From Membranihabitans marinus (lineage in GTDB: Bacteria > Bacteroidota > Bacteroidia > Chitinophagales > Saprospiraceae), in assembly GCF_019802045.1 (NCBI RefSeq), contig NZ_JAHVHU010000005.1, forward strand, positions 62,001 through 126,000: 64,000 bases of DNA, in the 5' to 3' direction. The translations under genes and the position numbers were made by a program. This document shows positions 27,774 to 36,975 of the stretch, one piece after another; positions within the stretch are counted from its first letter, which is position 1, and every line of letters starts with the position of its first letter. Under the pieces are notes generated by a model. It did no database searches. It was given only the letters and a program-made list of their open reading frames with translations, and was not told the DNA's origin.

Positions 27774-29116
27774 ATTTTTCCAAGTGCTTTTTCAAGATTT
27801 GATTTGGAGACCATAAAATCATATAATGCGTTGATGTATTTTGTTTGTGCCTGATAAAAGGAAGATTCCGCCTGATACATTTCCACGCTAGACCCTACTC
27901 CTTCCCGAAACTTTATCTGAGCTACCTCAAAAATATCTTCAGCCAGAATCATATTTTTTTCACTATTCAAAACGATATTGAGGTTGGTTATAAAATCCTG
28001 TCGTGCATTATCTACTTCCAGCTGAAAAGCTCTTTTACTACTTTCGATATCAAGTTCATGGTGTTTAAGCCGTATTTTGGCGCGATTGATTTTCATCGCC
28101 CGATCTCGTCCGTCAAAGATTGGTACCTGCAGGCTGGCTCCCACGATGGAAGAAGGAAACCATTTCCCATTGGCCAACTTATCAGCCTGAAGCTGCTGGT
28201 TGTAATTCGCAAATACCGAAAGCGTAGGAAAATATCCAAATCGCAGTTGTTTGATATCCATTTGTCGCAGCTCCTTACTCACAACGAGGGGCTTATATTC
28301 CGGCCGATTCCTAAAATCATACTCTTCCGACAACAAACTGACAGCCACCTGTTGATCCACAAAATCATCCAGTGTTTCAACCACCTGAATCGAGTCCTCC
28401 ATCGGGAATCCCATCTGAAGTTTGAGTACATTCTTGGCAGCATAAATCAAGTTCCCCACATTGTCCAACTCCATTTGCAAGTTTGACAACGAATAATCCA
28501 GCCGTTTCACATCAAGCTCCTCCATAAAACCACTCTTATACATTTCTGTTGTTTCAAACAAAGTTTCTTCCAGGTTGGTCACGTTTTTGCTCAGAATTTC
28601 TTGGTTTCGCTTAGCAATGAGCACGGCCAGATAAGCTTTATTCACTGCATCACGAACATCCCGCTCTGCAACTCCCACTTGAGATGCGGCTAATTCACGA
28701 GCCAACCTGGATGCCTGAATCCCCACGAAGACACTTCCGTCAAATAAAAGGGCATTAAAAGAGACACCTGCGTTCAGTGAATTTTTAACCCCAAATTGCA
28801 CTTCAAGATCCTCTTCTGGGTTGGGAGGAATTCCCTGTGATGGATCCCCCTCAAAAAAAGATCCTTTCGGTAATATTTGGGTCGGCAACTGAAGAAACCG
28901 CTGATATTCAACACTACCATTTAATTTGGGTATAGCTGCGGCTAATATTTCCTTGATTTGATACTCCGCGTCCTCAATATCTAGTTTTGATTTTTGGATC
29001 GCTATTTGATTAGCTTCTGCATATTCTAAAGCCTGTTGGAGCGTAAAAGGAGTCTGCGAAAACCCCTGGGAGATAAATGAAATAACAAACAAAAAACAAA
29101 ATCCGGTCCATTTCAT
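27770..29116 (-). CDS. TolC-family outer-membrane efflux protein
   Basis: This outer-membrane channel completes the tripartite pump. The protein has a signal peptide (MKWTGFCFLFVISFISQGFS) and two copies of the long helical OEP repeat. I start at 29116 (448 residues). The annotated-length alternative from 29170 adds 18 residues, but a promoter box TATATTTG at 29137-29144 lies between the two starts, which favours 29116. It is the first gene of the TolC-adaptor-RND operon, with ATGA overlap to the adaptor. Confidence 0.92.
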   Translation of the reverse strand: MKWTGFCFLFVISFISQGFSQTPFTLQQALEYAEANQIAIQKSKLDIEDAEYQIKEILAAAIPKLNGSVEYQRFLQLPTQILPKGSFFEGDPSQGIPPNPEEDLEVQFGVKNSLNAGVSFNALLFDGSVFVGIQASRLARELAASQVGVAERDVRDAVNKAYLAVLIAKRNQEILSKNVTNLEETLFETTEMYKSGFMEELDVKRLDYSLSNLQMELDNVGNLIYAAKNVLKLQMGFPMEDSIQVVETLDDFVDQQVAVSLLSEEYDFRNRPEYKPLVVSKELRQMDIKQLRFGYFPTLSVFANYNQQLQADKLANGKWFPSSIVGASLQVPIFDGRDRAMKINRAKIRLKHHELDIESSKRAFQLEVDNARQDFITNLNIVLNSEKNMILAEDIFEVAQIKFREGVGSSVEMYQAESSFYQAQTKYINALYDFMVSKSNLEKALGKI

Positions 29117-29136
29117 TATTTGGCGATTTAGGGACG

Positions 29137-29144
29137 CAAATATA
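29137..29144 (-). promoter_or_regulatory. -7 box of the efflux operon promoter
   Basis: TATATTTG on the minus strand matches TAnnTTTG and lies 20 bp upstream of the chosen tolC-like start at 29116. A good TTG -33 box is not seen at 19-21 bp further upstream. Confidence 0.45.
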
Positions 29145-29348
29145 ATTAATTTGTATATCGAGTGATTCACACCTTACCAAGAATAATTATTCAATAATGT
29201 TCATCTTATCTCAAAATAAATCTGGTTGATCAAAGTCTCGCCAGTAGTCTGATTCTCTCTGACGAAAGCGGGCAAAGAAAGAAACACCTATAAAACATTA
29301 AAAAGATTTTCTACGAATCAATCATGATTATAGATTAAAGTAAAGGGC

Positions 29349-29885
29349 CTACTTCATAACCATGGGAATATGGGGAATTTGATCCTCAAGGTAAGAAGGT
29401 CCGCTTTGTCTGAACCCATGCCGGAAATAAAAATCATGCAGGGGTTGCTGAGCCGATACAAATGCCGGTTTATCAGGAAACAGTGTAGTAAAACAAGACA
29501 GCGCATAGGTCATCAGAACCTCACCCTGTCCTTTTCCTCGTACGGAGGGATGAAGTACCACCCTACCCAGAGCAGGAATATTGAACTGTGAGCGATTCGA
29601 AGCCACCCTGGACCGTAATGTTTTGATTTCTGAACTGGTAAAATATTGAATCTTATCCATGGGTACGACCTGGTCAGAGGGATGAACAATACGGGCATAT
29701 GCAACCATGTGCCCCAGATGATCGTGACCAATTATATGGTGAGCCAGTCGGTCGCGCCCATCAGCATCCAGATACGGACACGCCTGTTCGACCACAAAGA
29801 CCTGCTGTCTCAACCGTGAGATGGCATACCACTGACGCAAAGAAAGCTGATCAAATGCAGCGTGCGAAAAGTCAATTATTTTCAT
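29349..29885 (-). CDS. ElaA-type GNAT acetyltransferase
   Basis: The product is a GNAT-fold N-acetyltransferase resembling E. coli ElaA. It shows the ElaA N-terminal pattern (LYAISRLRQQVFVVEQACPYLDADGRD-like) and the acetyl-CoA-binding motif GRVVLHPSVRGKGQGEVLM, then HDFYFRHGFRQSGPSYLEDQIPHIPM typical of the family C-terminus. I use the ATG at 29885 (178 residues), which overlaps the dgkA stop by 4 bp; a further 26 residues upstream would be hydrophobic and atypical. It is the last gene of a four-gene overlapping cluster. Substrate unknown. Confidence 0.85.
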   Translation of the reverse strand: MKIIDFSHAAFDQLSLRQWYAISRLRQQVFVVEQACPYLDADGRDRLAHHIIGHDHLGHMVAYARIVHPSDQVVPMDKIQYFTSSEIKTLRSRVASNRSQFNIPALGRVVLHPSVRGKGQGEVLMTYALSCFTTLFPDKPAFVSAQQPLHDFYFRHGFRQSGPSYLEDQIPHIPMVMK

Positions 29886-30262
29886 GACAACCTGTAGATT
29901 ATATCCACAAAATAAGGCCAAAAAACAAGCACTCCAATCACCACTGATACAAAAGCACACCACAAAACCGAAGCTGCCGCCATATCCTTGATTAATTTGA
30001 TCCGCGGATCAATATCAGGCTGTACAAAATCAGCAATCTTTTCAAAAACAGTATTCACCAGTTCTGCAGTTATTACCAAAGCTATGGCAAATAACAATAC
30101 AATCCATTCTATGCGGGATACAGAAAAGAACCATGCCAACCCCAGCACCAGGACAGCCACCGTAAAGTGAAAAGCTGCGTGCGCTTCTGATCTAAAAAAA
30201 ACCACCAAACCGGACCAGGCATGTCCCACACTATTCCTGCGTTGAAGTAAATATTTTTTCAT
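29882..30262 (-). CDS. dgkA: Diacylglycerol kinase family membrane protein
   Basis: This small membrane kinase (126 residues from the ATG at 30262) phosphorylates diacylglycerol or undecaprenol. Three hydrophobic segments are present, with the catalytic motif ELVNTVFEKIADFVQP and the following IKLIKDMAAASV, which carry the conserved Glu, Asn, Lys and Asp residues. An alternative start at 30283 adds 7 residues. The start overlaps the end of the EEP-like gene by 32 bp, and the stop overlaps the acetyltransferase start, so it is tightly coupled. Confidence 0.88.
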   Translation of the reverse strand: MKKYLLQRRNSVGHAWSGLVVFFRSEAHAAFHFTVAVLVLGLAWFFSVSRIEWIVLLFAIALVITAELVNTVFEKIADFVQPDIDPRIKLIKDMAAASVLWCAFVSVVIGVLVFWPYFVDIIYRLS

Positions 30263-31250
30263 AATTATTGATTTGATATTCACCCCGTATCCCTATCTTT
30301 TTATTTGCATACCCATCAATTTTTTTAAACTGCAGGCAATCCAGATATTCATTGTAATAAATGTGGTCAACCGGTGCATAAAACAACGATTTATCCGAAT
30401 TGGCGAAAGAAGGGAAAAAAGATTTCCGACTGTCCTCGAGATTCGCCTGGTACCTAAACCGTACCATCTGATTGTCCCACGATACATAATTCAACGTGCC
30501 TACAAAAATAACTGGCTCATCAGCCTGCGCAATAAATTCAGCCAACTGTGAAAACACTAATTTACTATCTTCTTTGTATTGAGTCGTCAACGGAGGTAAA
30601 CTGTACTGGGATATCAGCTGGACTGTGCGGCCATCCGGAATCTGCAGACGCAGCCGCAAAACCGGCATATTGTATATCAAAAAGGTGTCCTGTGCTAAAA
30701 CGGGAAATGAAGTAAATACCGATTGTCCGTAATCATCGATTCTCAAAAATTCGGTCTGATTCGAATAAATCGTATCATAATGCCCGGTAATTTGGTCTTG
30801 GAACTGCGGTGTATATTCTTGAAAAACAAGAATATCCGGTGCAACCTGGTCGATAATTTTGAAATCTTCTTCCAGATTATCCTGAACCGATGATAAATTA
30901 AAATGAGCTATTGTAAATTTCGAATCTTCATTGAGCACAATCTGTGGAGCAGCCAATGAAATATTGGAAGCATTTTTCAAATAAAGACAAAGTGCCGCCG
31001 AACTCATCAGACATACAATTGCCAAGCGCCTGCACCGTAGCATCAAAAAACCTACACCGCACCCGAGCCAGAACAATAAAATTAATACCGTCTGATTTGA
31101 AATCCATCGTAAAAATTCAACCTCCGGCTGAAAAACACAGATTAACGTCACTCCGCTCACCACAGTTATAATAAAATATTGCAACCATGGCATTTGGCAC
31201 CAACGTTCCAGGGTAGCCCATACAGCACCTAATTGTTTGACAAAACGCAT
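30231..31250 (-). CDS. Endonuclease/exonuclease/phosphatase-fold membrane protein, altered active site
   Basis: The 339-residue protein has N-terminal membrane segments (about 24-42, 52-72 and 76-92) followed by an EEP-fold domain (about 110-335). The first motif (HFNLS, Asn118), the QE motif (Glu145) and the terminal DH (Asp295-His296) are present. The usual GDxN motif is GTLN (251-254), so the metal-site aspartate is Thr, and the HxxPP motif reads YSLPP. Family members hydrolyse phosphodiesters or phosphoesters; this one may be altered or inactive. It overlaps its upstream and downstream neighbours. Confidence 0.75.
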   Translation of the reverse strand: MRFVKQLGAVWATLERWCQMPWLQYFIITVVSGVTLICVFQPEVEFLRWISNQTVLILLFWLGCGVGFLMLRCRRLAIVCLMSSAALCLYLKNASNISLAAPQIVLNEDSKFTIAHFNLSSVQDNLEEDFKIIDQVAPDILVFQEYTPQFQDQITGHYDTIYSNQTEFLRIDDYGQSVFTSFPVLAQDTFLIYNMPVLRLRLQIPDGRTVQLISQYSLPPLTTQYKEDSKLVFSQLAEFIAQADEPVIFVGTLNYVSWDNQMVRFRYQANLEDSRKSFFPSFANSDKSLFYAPVDHIYYNEYLDCLQFKKIDGYANKKIGIRGEYQINNYEKIFTSTQE

Positions 31251-33400
31251 GTTTTCTTAATAATTCTTTTGTGACCTTCCATGTCAAAATAATAAATCCA
31301 GAATAAATATAAACCTTCCGGAAGTAATAAACCTGTTTCTTCTGAGCCTTTCCAAATAAATGTTTCTCCGCCTTGTACGGGAATTGCATCAGCCAGGGTT
31401 TGAATTTTGTGCCCGTGCAAATCAAAAATTTCAATGGTCACACTCCCTCCCACGCCGGGTGTTTTCAAGGTGATCTCCAACTCGGATGGTGATCTGCCCG
31501 GGGTAGTAAAAATTGTTGAGGAAGAAAATATCACCTCTACACGGGGCTCTAGTTCCCACTCCGGTACAAACCCGGGACTCCGATGCCCGAACTGTACGAA
31601 TCCTGATCGCCATTTATTGCGTTCAGGTATAAAGATGTTTCGTTCAAGCGCGATTCCTTTGGGGTTGGAAAAAATTTCATTGTGATCATAAGGCCCATAA
31701 CTGGCCTCATCTACAATGCGGTTCACCGGGTCTACCGCTGCCAGTATCAGGTGCCCCCCTCTGTTTGGAAGACTAAAGCGGGGAACTACAAACACCGATT
31801 CGTTCCGCACTTCCTGGTAACACTTTTTAAATCCGGACCCCGCGGCGGTAAGAACCCGACTTTCGTTCGCAGACCACTCCACGGGTACATTCAAAGGTAT
31901 GGGACTGGCGCCTGATCGCTGAAGTATCAACTGATCCCAAACCACACGCTCTCCTTCCAGGTTGGAAATCTCCAGATATTCGGGACAACCCGCCGGAGGA
32001 TCATACATTAATTCAGTGAATAGCAATCCATATTTTCGTCCCCGGTTCGGAGGTTTTTCCACGATTGTTGTATCCAAACTGATGCCCGAACCTCCACATC
32101 CTTGATAATCCGCGATTATCCGGAGTACAAGTGAATCAGCTCTGGTAAAACCATTTTTAAAATAGATTTCAACCAGACTCTTTTCCTCTCTGATCTTAAT
32201 AGCAAAAGCGTGGTTGGATGCAATTGATGGAGCAAATCCATTCTGACCTAAAACCAAAGACGGATAAGATAAAATACCGGTTTGAGAATTCTTCCAATGA
32301 AATGACACAGAACCAGAGTCGAGGGTAGAAAACCAGCCGTTCTCCTTACCTGGTGTTCCATCAACTGTTGCAGATTGCAGCCAATTATCAGTTCTACACG
32401 GCTTAGTAATATCGATCATTTCCCAACTATAATTGCCACCATCTTCCGGCAAATACACCACGTGTATAAGATCATTTAAATGGAACAATCTTATTTCACT
32501 AAAAGAACCTTCTTTATCAACAAACTCATGGATAGGAACGGCTATTCCTTCCGCGGCCCATACACTGGTTGAATCAGCTATAAGGGTATAATCCCCAGGA
32601 ATAAATAGTATCGGTGGAAGCTCAAAAATCAAACCATCCAGCAGAATACGCAATCCAGTAACACACACAGGATTCATAAAAGAATTATAGAGCTCAATAA
32701 AACAACCTGAAGAATTTTGAGGGATTCTATATTCACTAATAAATATATCACCTGGAACTATTCTTAGGATCCCTGTTTCTGAACCTGTCCCGACATTGAC
32801 ATGATGAAAAACAAAACCGGTCGATCTTGATTTGGTATAGGTACACCGGATCAAAATTGCATGGATCCGAACCGGACTTTCCGTTTCCCACGGCAACTGA
32901 TATAGGGAATCTTCTGATTCGTTTTGGATGGAAAGAACGGTTTTACTTATCGTCAAAAACCACGTCGAACGATCAGCGCCTGCTCCGTACAAGCCACGCC
33001 AAATAGTACTTTTTCCAATCAATTTTTCATTTTGATGGTAGGTCAGCTGGACACCATCCTGGTCACCTGATTCTCCAACGACTAAGTGGAGTGATCCAGC
33101 ATCCTGATTCAGGCTATCCCGAAATCCAACAACCACTTCCAATCGGTTGTTAGGTGAAGGTGGAAAATCAAGAGAGAATGATAGCTGAAAAAGGGTAGCC
33201 GATTTTTCGCTTTTCCATACTAATTCAGTATTCCGAGCCTGGTCGTCGTTCAGTTGCCAGCCCGATGGTGTCGTCAGGATCCGCTCGGTATCGCCCGACC
33301 ATTCGGCAGGGATCCGCAAGAGATCCCTCCAATCACATTTTTGGGCATGCAAAGAGCTGACGCTATAAATTAAAATGAAGAGGAAATAATATTTAGCCAT
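31229..33400 (-). CDS. Secreted lamin-tail-like protein with C-terminal sorting-type domain
   Basis: A signal peptide (MAKYYFLFILIYSVSSLHAQ) opens a 723-residue product. Two lamin-tail-like segments are visible (SEYRIPQNSSGCFIELYN near 220-240, and GLLFTELMYDPPAGCPEYLEISN further on). The C-terminus has a FlgD-like beta-domain (SVTIEIFDLHGHKIQTLADA ... LLPEGLYLFWIYYF), which resembles T9SS cargo tails. I prefer the ATG at 33400; the start at 33442 would place 14 charged residues before the signal peptide. Its 3' end overlaps the EEP gene by 22 bp. The function is unknown; extracellular, probably surface-associated. Confidence 0.75.
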   Translation of the reverse strand: MAKYYFLFILIYSVSSLHAQKCDWRDLLRIPAEWSGDTERILTTPSGWQLNDDQARNTELVWKSEKSATLFQLSFSLDFPPSPNNRLEVVVGFRDSLNQDAGSLHLVVGESGDQDGVQLTYHQNEKLIGKSTIWRGLYGAGADRSTWFLTISKTVLSIQNESEDSLYQLPWETESPVRIHAILIRCTYTKSRSTGFVFHHVNVGTGSETGILRIVPGDIFISEYRIPQNSSGCFIELYNSFMNPVCVTGLRILLDGLIFELPPILFIPGDYTLIADSTSVWAAEGIAVPIHEFVDKEGSFSEIRLFHLNDLIHVVYLPEDGGNYSWEMIDITKPCRTDNWLQSATVDGTPGKENGWFSTLDSGSVSFHWKNSQTGILSYPSLVLGQNGFAPSIASNHAFAIKIREEKSLVEIYFKNGFTRADSLVLRIIADYQGCGGSGISLDTTIVEKPPNRGRKYGLLFTELMYDPPAGCPEYLEISNLEGERVVWDQLILQRSGASPIPLNVPVEWSANESRVLTAAGSGFKKCYQEVRNESVFVVPRFSLPNRGGHLILAAVDPVNRIVDEASYGPYDHNEIFSNPKGIALERNIFIPERNKWRSGFVQFGHRSPGFVPEWELEPRVEVIFSSSTIFTTPGRSPSELEITLKTPGVGGSVTIEIFDLHGHKIQTLADAIPVQGGETFIWKGSEETGLLLPEGLYLFWIYYFDMEGHKRIIKKTCVLSNN

Positions 33401-33607
33401 GGATATCGGGTATGTCCAGGAAAAACGTATCTTTGCCCCCATAATTTACGACTAAAATGGCATAAATAAAAAGAAGTTAAAAACAATTTGGAACCCTGGT
33501 TCTTTTGCAAGTAGATGGGACATCTGCGAAAGAATTCAACCAGCTTTTTTAGATTGATCTTGAAATTCTGTTTTATAGGCTGTTTTTAAACCAAAATTAA
33601 TAAATAA

Positions 33608-34606
33608 ATGAAACTAGCAATCGTTGGTGTAACCGGTCTGGTAGGTCAGGAAATCTGCCGGGTTATCGAAGAATTTAATTTATCATTTGATGATCTGTTG
33701 CCTGTGGCATCAGAACGTTCCATTGGAAAAACAGTTGAATTAAAAGGAAAAAAATATAGCGTTATAGGACTTGAAGAAGCACTTCAGCGCAAACCAGATG
33801 TAGCCATTTTTTCTGCAGGGGGTGCTACGTCCCAGGAATGGGCCCCGCGATTTGCAGAAGCAGGAACATTTGTTGTAGATAATTCATCGGCCTGGCGTAT
33901 GGACCCCACTAAAAAACTCGTCGTTCCGGAGATTAATGCTAAAGATCTTACCGCCGATGACCGCATCATAGCTAACCCAAATTGTTCAACCATTCAGATG
34001 GTACTGGCAGTATCTCAACTTCACAGAAAATTCAATATCAAGCGATTGGTGATTTCCACGTATCAATCCATCACCGGTACAGGCGTCAAAGCAGTAGATC
34101 AGTATGAAGCAGAACAAAAAGGTAAATTGGTCGATGCACCGGCTTATCCGCACCCTATTTTTGACAACTGCCTTCCACACTGCGATGTATTCCTGGACAA
34201 TGACTATACCAAGGAAGAAATGAAACTGGTCCATGAAACGCGAAAAATATTAGGAGATGATTCGATCGGTATTACGGCAACCGCGATTCGGGTACCAGTT
34301 CATGGCGGACATTCTGAATCAATTAACATCGAATTTGAACATCCTTTTGATATCGAGGAGGTCGTCACTGTCCTTCAAAACACAGAGGGCGTGGTCGTAC
34401 AGGATAATCCCGCCAATGGGGAGTATCCCATGCCACTAATGGCCAAGGGCAAGAATGATGTGTTTGTAGGTCGGATTCGTCGGGATGACAGCATCGAAAA
34501 TGGTTTAAATCTCTGGGTAGTAGCAGATAATCTGCGTAAAGGAGCTGCCACCAATGCGGTTCAAATCGTACAACATCTCGCCAAGAACATTTTGGTTGCT
34601 GTATAA
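33608..34606 (+). CDS. asd: Aspartate-semialdehyde dehydrogenase
   Basis: This 332-residue enzyme reduces aspartyl phosphate to aspartate semialdehyde, the branch point to lysine/diaminopimelate, threonine and methionine. The N-terminal NADP-binding GVTGLVGQE, catalytic Cys126 in NPNCSTIQ, and His235 in VPVHGGHSES identify it. The length is normal. It is the first plus-strand gene after the overlapping minus-strand cluster and appears to be transcribed alone, 165 bp after the divergent neighbour. Confidence 0.96.
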   Translation: MKLAIVGVTGLVGQEICRVIEEFNLSFDDLLPVASERSIGKTVELKGKKYSVIGLEEALQRKPDVAIFSAGGATSQEWAPRFAEAGTFVVDNSSAWRMDPTKKLVVPEINAKDLTADDRIIANPNCSTIQMVLAVSQLHRKFNIKRLVISTYQSITGTGVKAVDQYEAEQKGKLVDAPAYPHPIFDNCLPHCDVFLDNDYTKEEMKLVHETRKILGDDSIGITATAIRVPVHGGHSESINIEFEHPFDIEEVVTVLQNTEGVVVQDNPANGEYPMPLMAKGKNDVFVGRIRRDDSIENGLNLWVVADNLRKGAATNAVQIVQHLAKNILVAV

Positions 34607-34835
34607 AATTCAGGATCTGTAATTTTTCGCGCGCATACCTCAAAGGTCTGACTATAGTGGTATAAGAAAGTCCGATGAGAATGAAGAAATATAGTTCTCC
34701 AGATAGTAAAATAGATGGTTGACCGAAAGGCCGTTCGTCAAACCATAAGAAAGTTGTGAATAATCCGTTTTAGATCCGGATAAGATGAAATTGAATTGTT
34801 TGTTAGCACACAAGCATTTTAAAAAGTAAATAGTT

Positions 34836-36101
34836 ATGAAGGATAGGTTAGTTTTTTGGGGTAAAAAAGAAAAGGAACAAAAAGTTCTGATCACCATTGA
34901 TCTTCACGAAGATGAAGGAACATACGATGTGCAGGTGATTAAGGGGTCAGATGTTACAGAGGAATTTGATACCATGGTCAGAAATGAATGGCGAAACAAC
35001 GCGGCAGAAATAAATTTTCCTGAAATCCTTGAAAAATTCACCAAAGAACTGAGTCTAACGCAGGATATTTTGCCCCATGAATACGAAGTGGATCGGGAGG
35101 ATCTGCTCAAAATGGCTCAGGCTGAGTGGAATTTCTTTGTGTTATCCAGACGGCTTAAAAATGCCTACAATAACGAGCTGGAGGATTACGAAGAACAAAT
35201 CGAGAAACTGGAAGATTATAGTCAGGATCTCTGGAACAACATGAAGAACTTTTGGGGCAAAGTCCAGAAGCAGATCAGGGAACGTAATCTGGCACGACGA
35301 CACGGGAATGACCTTCGAAAAAGAACCAATGCAATATTTTCGACCCTAAAAGCACTGCGCGCAGAATCTGAAAAAAAGTTTAATGCAGAATCTTCAGCTC
35401 ACAGGGCAAAATTCATGGACCAACTGAAAACCATCGAAAAGAAAATGGAAGGCGGTCAATCGCTTCGAAACCTATTTGATCAACTCAAAAAAATTCAAAA
35501 CGAATTTAAAAAATATCGGTTTACACGTCAAGATCATTCAGCTGTATGGGACAAACTGGATGGATTGTTCAAAGAGGTTAAAACCAGAAAATATGGTCAA
35601 TCAGCCCAAGGAAGCGATCCACTTGAAAAATCGAAGCGTCGAGTTGATGGTCTGAGTTCAGCTGTAGACCGCATGAAAAGATCGATCAGTAAGGACAAAA
35701 AAGAGTTGAAATTTCAAAAATCAAAGATCGAGCGCGCGGATGGTCAGCTTGAAGCCCAAATCCGTCAAGCTAAGCTGGTCATGCTCGAAGAGCGAATCAA
35801 CTCCAAACAAGCCAAGTTGGATGATATGCTCAAAACGGAGAAACAACTCAATCAACGTGTCGCTAAACTAAAAGCGCAAGCTGAGAAGGACAAAGCCCAA
35901 CAAAAGATTAAAGATCGCATTGCAAAAGAAATGCAAGAAAAACAGGAAAAATTAAAGCAGGATCCGGAGATTCTGAAAGCCGCTGCTGAAATCACGGGTA
36001 AAAGTGCCCCGGCAGGAAATGAAATTCTCAGAGAAACTGTAGAAGTCATTCAAGCCGCGGTCACAGCGTCGCAGTCCATCCATCAAGATGAAGAAGAATA
36101 G
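34836..36101 (+). CDS. Coiled-coil protein of unknown function, DUF349-like
   Basis: This 421-residue protein is soluble and highly charged. Residues about 1-75 form a small non-coiled domain (LVFWGKKEKEQKVLITIDL), followed by long coiled coils (about 95-175 and 265-370). A segment near 215-250 (LRNLFDQLKKIQNEFKKYR, then AVWDKLDGLFKEV) resembles the repeat of DUF349 proteins. I do not recognise a functional family. Its TAG stop is directly followed by the ATG of the rRNA methyltransferase, so the two are translationally coupled and may work together on RNA or ribosomes; that is inference. Confidence 0.65.
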   Translation: MKDRLVFWGKKEKEQKVLITIDLHEDEGTYDVQVIKGSDVTEEFDTMVRNEWRNNAAEINFPEILEKFTKELSLTQDILPHEYEVDREDLLKMAQAEWNFFVLSRRLKNAYNNELEDYEEQIEKLEDYSQDLWNNMKNFWGKVQKQIRERNLARRHGNDLRKRTNAIFSTLKALRAESEKKFNAESSAHRAKFMDQLKTIEKKMEGGQSLRNLFDQLKKIQNEFKKYRFTRQDHSAVWDKLDGLFKEVKTRKYGQSAQGSDPLEKSKRRVDGLSSAVDRMKRSISKDKKELKFQKSKIERADGQLEAQIRQAKLVMLEERINSKQAKLDDMLKTEKQLNQRVAKLKAQAEKDKAQQKIKDRIAKEMQEKQEKLKQDPEILKAAAEITGKSAPAGNEILRETVEVIQAAVTASQSIHQDEEE

Positions 36102-36842
36102 ATGGAATCGAATCAGTCTCAAATCGTTATAGGTCGGAAACCCGTATTGGATGCACTGCAGAATGAAGACCCGATTTCCAGTATCTGGATTGATCGCAGT
36201 CTCCGCGGTGCCGAAGAGATTAAGATCCGTCAAACGGCCAAGGAGTACTCCATCCCACTCAAGCGGGTAAGCAGGCTGGTGCTTGATAAAAAAACCAAGG
36301 CCAACCATCAGGGTGTGATTGCTTATACCTCCCCCATCCGGTTCGCAGACATCGAAACGATCATAAATCACACTTATGCTCAGGGCGAGGTACCGTTGCT
36401 TTTGTACCTTGATCGAGTTCAGGATGTTGGAAATTTTGGTTCGATTGTTCGCACGGCGGAAGTCATGGGTGTACACGCTATTATTATTCCAGCTCAAAAA
36501 ATGGCTCCGGTCAATGACCAGGTTGTCAAAATATCTACTGGAGCGGTATTCCATATACCGATCTGTCGGGTGAACCATGTTCAGAATACGTTGCAGTTGA
36601 TTCAGAATCAGGGTATCCGTATCATAGCGTCTTCCCTGAAAGATAAAACCCCGATCCAAAAGATTGATCTTACCGTCCCTGCCTGTCTAATCGTCGGCTC
36701 AGAAGATACCGGGATTTCTATCGAAATCGAAAACATGGCCGACGAACTGTTTATCATCCCCCAATATGGTCAAACCGATTCACTTAATGCTGCTGTTGCC
36801 ACCGGCATGATGGTTTATGAGGCGATGAGACAGAGAGGATGA
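36102..36842 (+). CDS. rlmB: TrmH/RlmB-family 2'-O-ribose RNA methyltransferase
   Basis: The 246-residue SAM-dependent SPOUT methyltransferase most likely 2'-O-methylates guanosine 2251 of 23S rRNA. It has an N-terminal substrate-binding domain (about 1-80, IVIGRKPVLDALQ) and the SPOUT domain with the three motifs: DRVQDVGNFGSIVRTAEVMG, VGSEDTGIS and IPQYGQTDSLNAAVATGMMVYE. It begins on the base after the stop of the coiled-coil gene. RlmB versus other TrmH members (such as TrmL-type) cannot be fully decided, but the N-terminal domain favours RlmB. Confidence 0.87.
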   Translation: MESNQSQIVIGRKPVLDALQNEDPISSIWIDRSLRGAEEIKIRQTAKEYSIPLKRVSRLVLDKKTKANHQGVIAYTSPIRFADIETIINHTYAQGEVPLLLYLDRVQDVGNFGSIVRTAEVMGVHAIIIPAQKMAPVNDQVVKISTGAVFHIPICRVNHVQNTLQLIQNQGIRIIASSLKDKTPIQKIDLTVPACLIVGSEDTGISIEIENMADELFIIPQYGQTDSLNAAVATGMMVYEAMRQRG

Positions 36843-36850
36843 ATTCAGAA

Positions 36851-36885
36851 TGTAGATTGTTGATTGTTGATTGTAGATTGCAGAT
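36851..36885. repeat. Heptamer tandem repeat (TGTAGAT-like)
   Basis: Five consecutive 7-bp units (TGTAGAT, TGTTGAT, TGTTGAT, TGTAGAT, TGCAGAT) lie directly after the RNA methyltransferase gene. This is one of four heptamer arrays in the window. Confidence 0.75.
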
Positions 36886-36975
36886 TAAGGAGAGCTTACT
36901 GAACAATTTACATATTAGCGAAGGTTAACCCGGATTACTGGCTTCAATTAAGATTTCCGGAAGTGGCTTCAATAT

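Noticed and set aside
27845-28486. A 213-codon plus-strand frame opposite the TolC gene
   Set aside because: It is a shadow of the TolC coding frame with no recognisable domain.
33428-33435. TATCTTTG on the plus strand as an asd promoter
   Set aside because: No TTG lies about 20 bp upstream, and it is 173 bp from asd; it overlaps the alternative N-terminus of the minus-strand gene, so the match may be chance.
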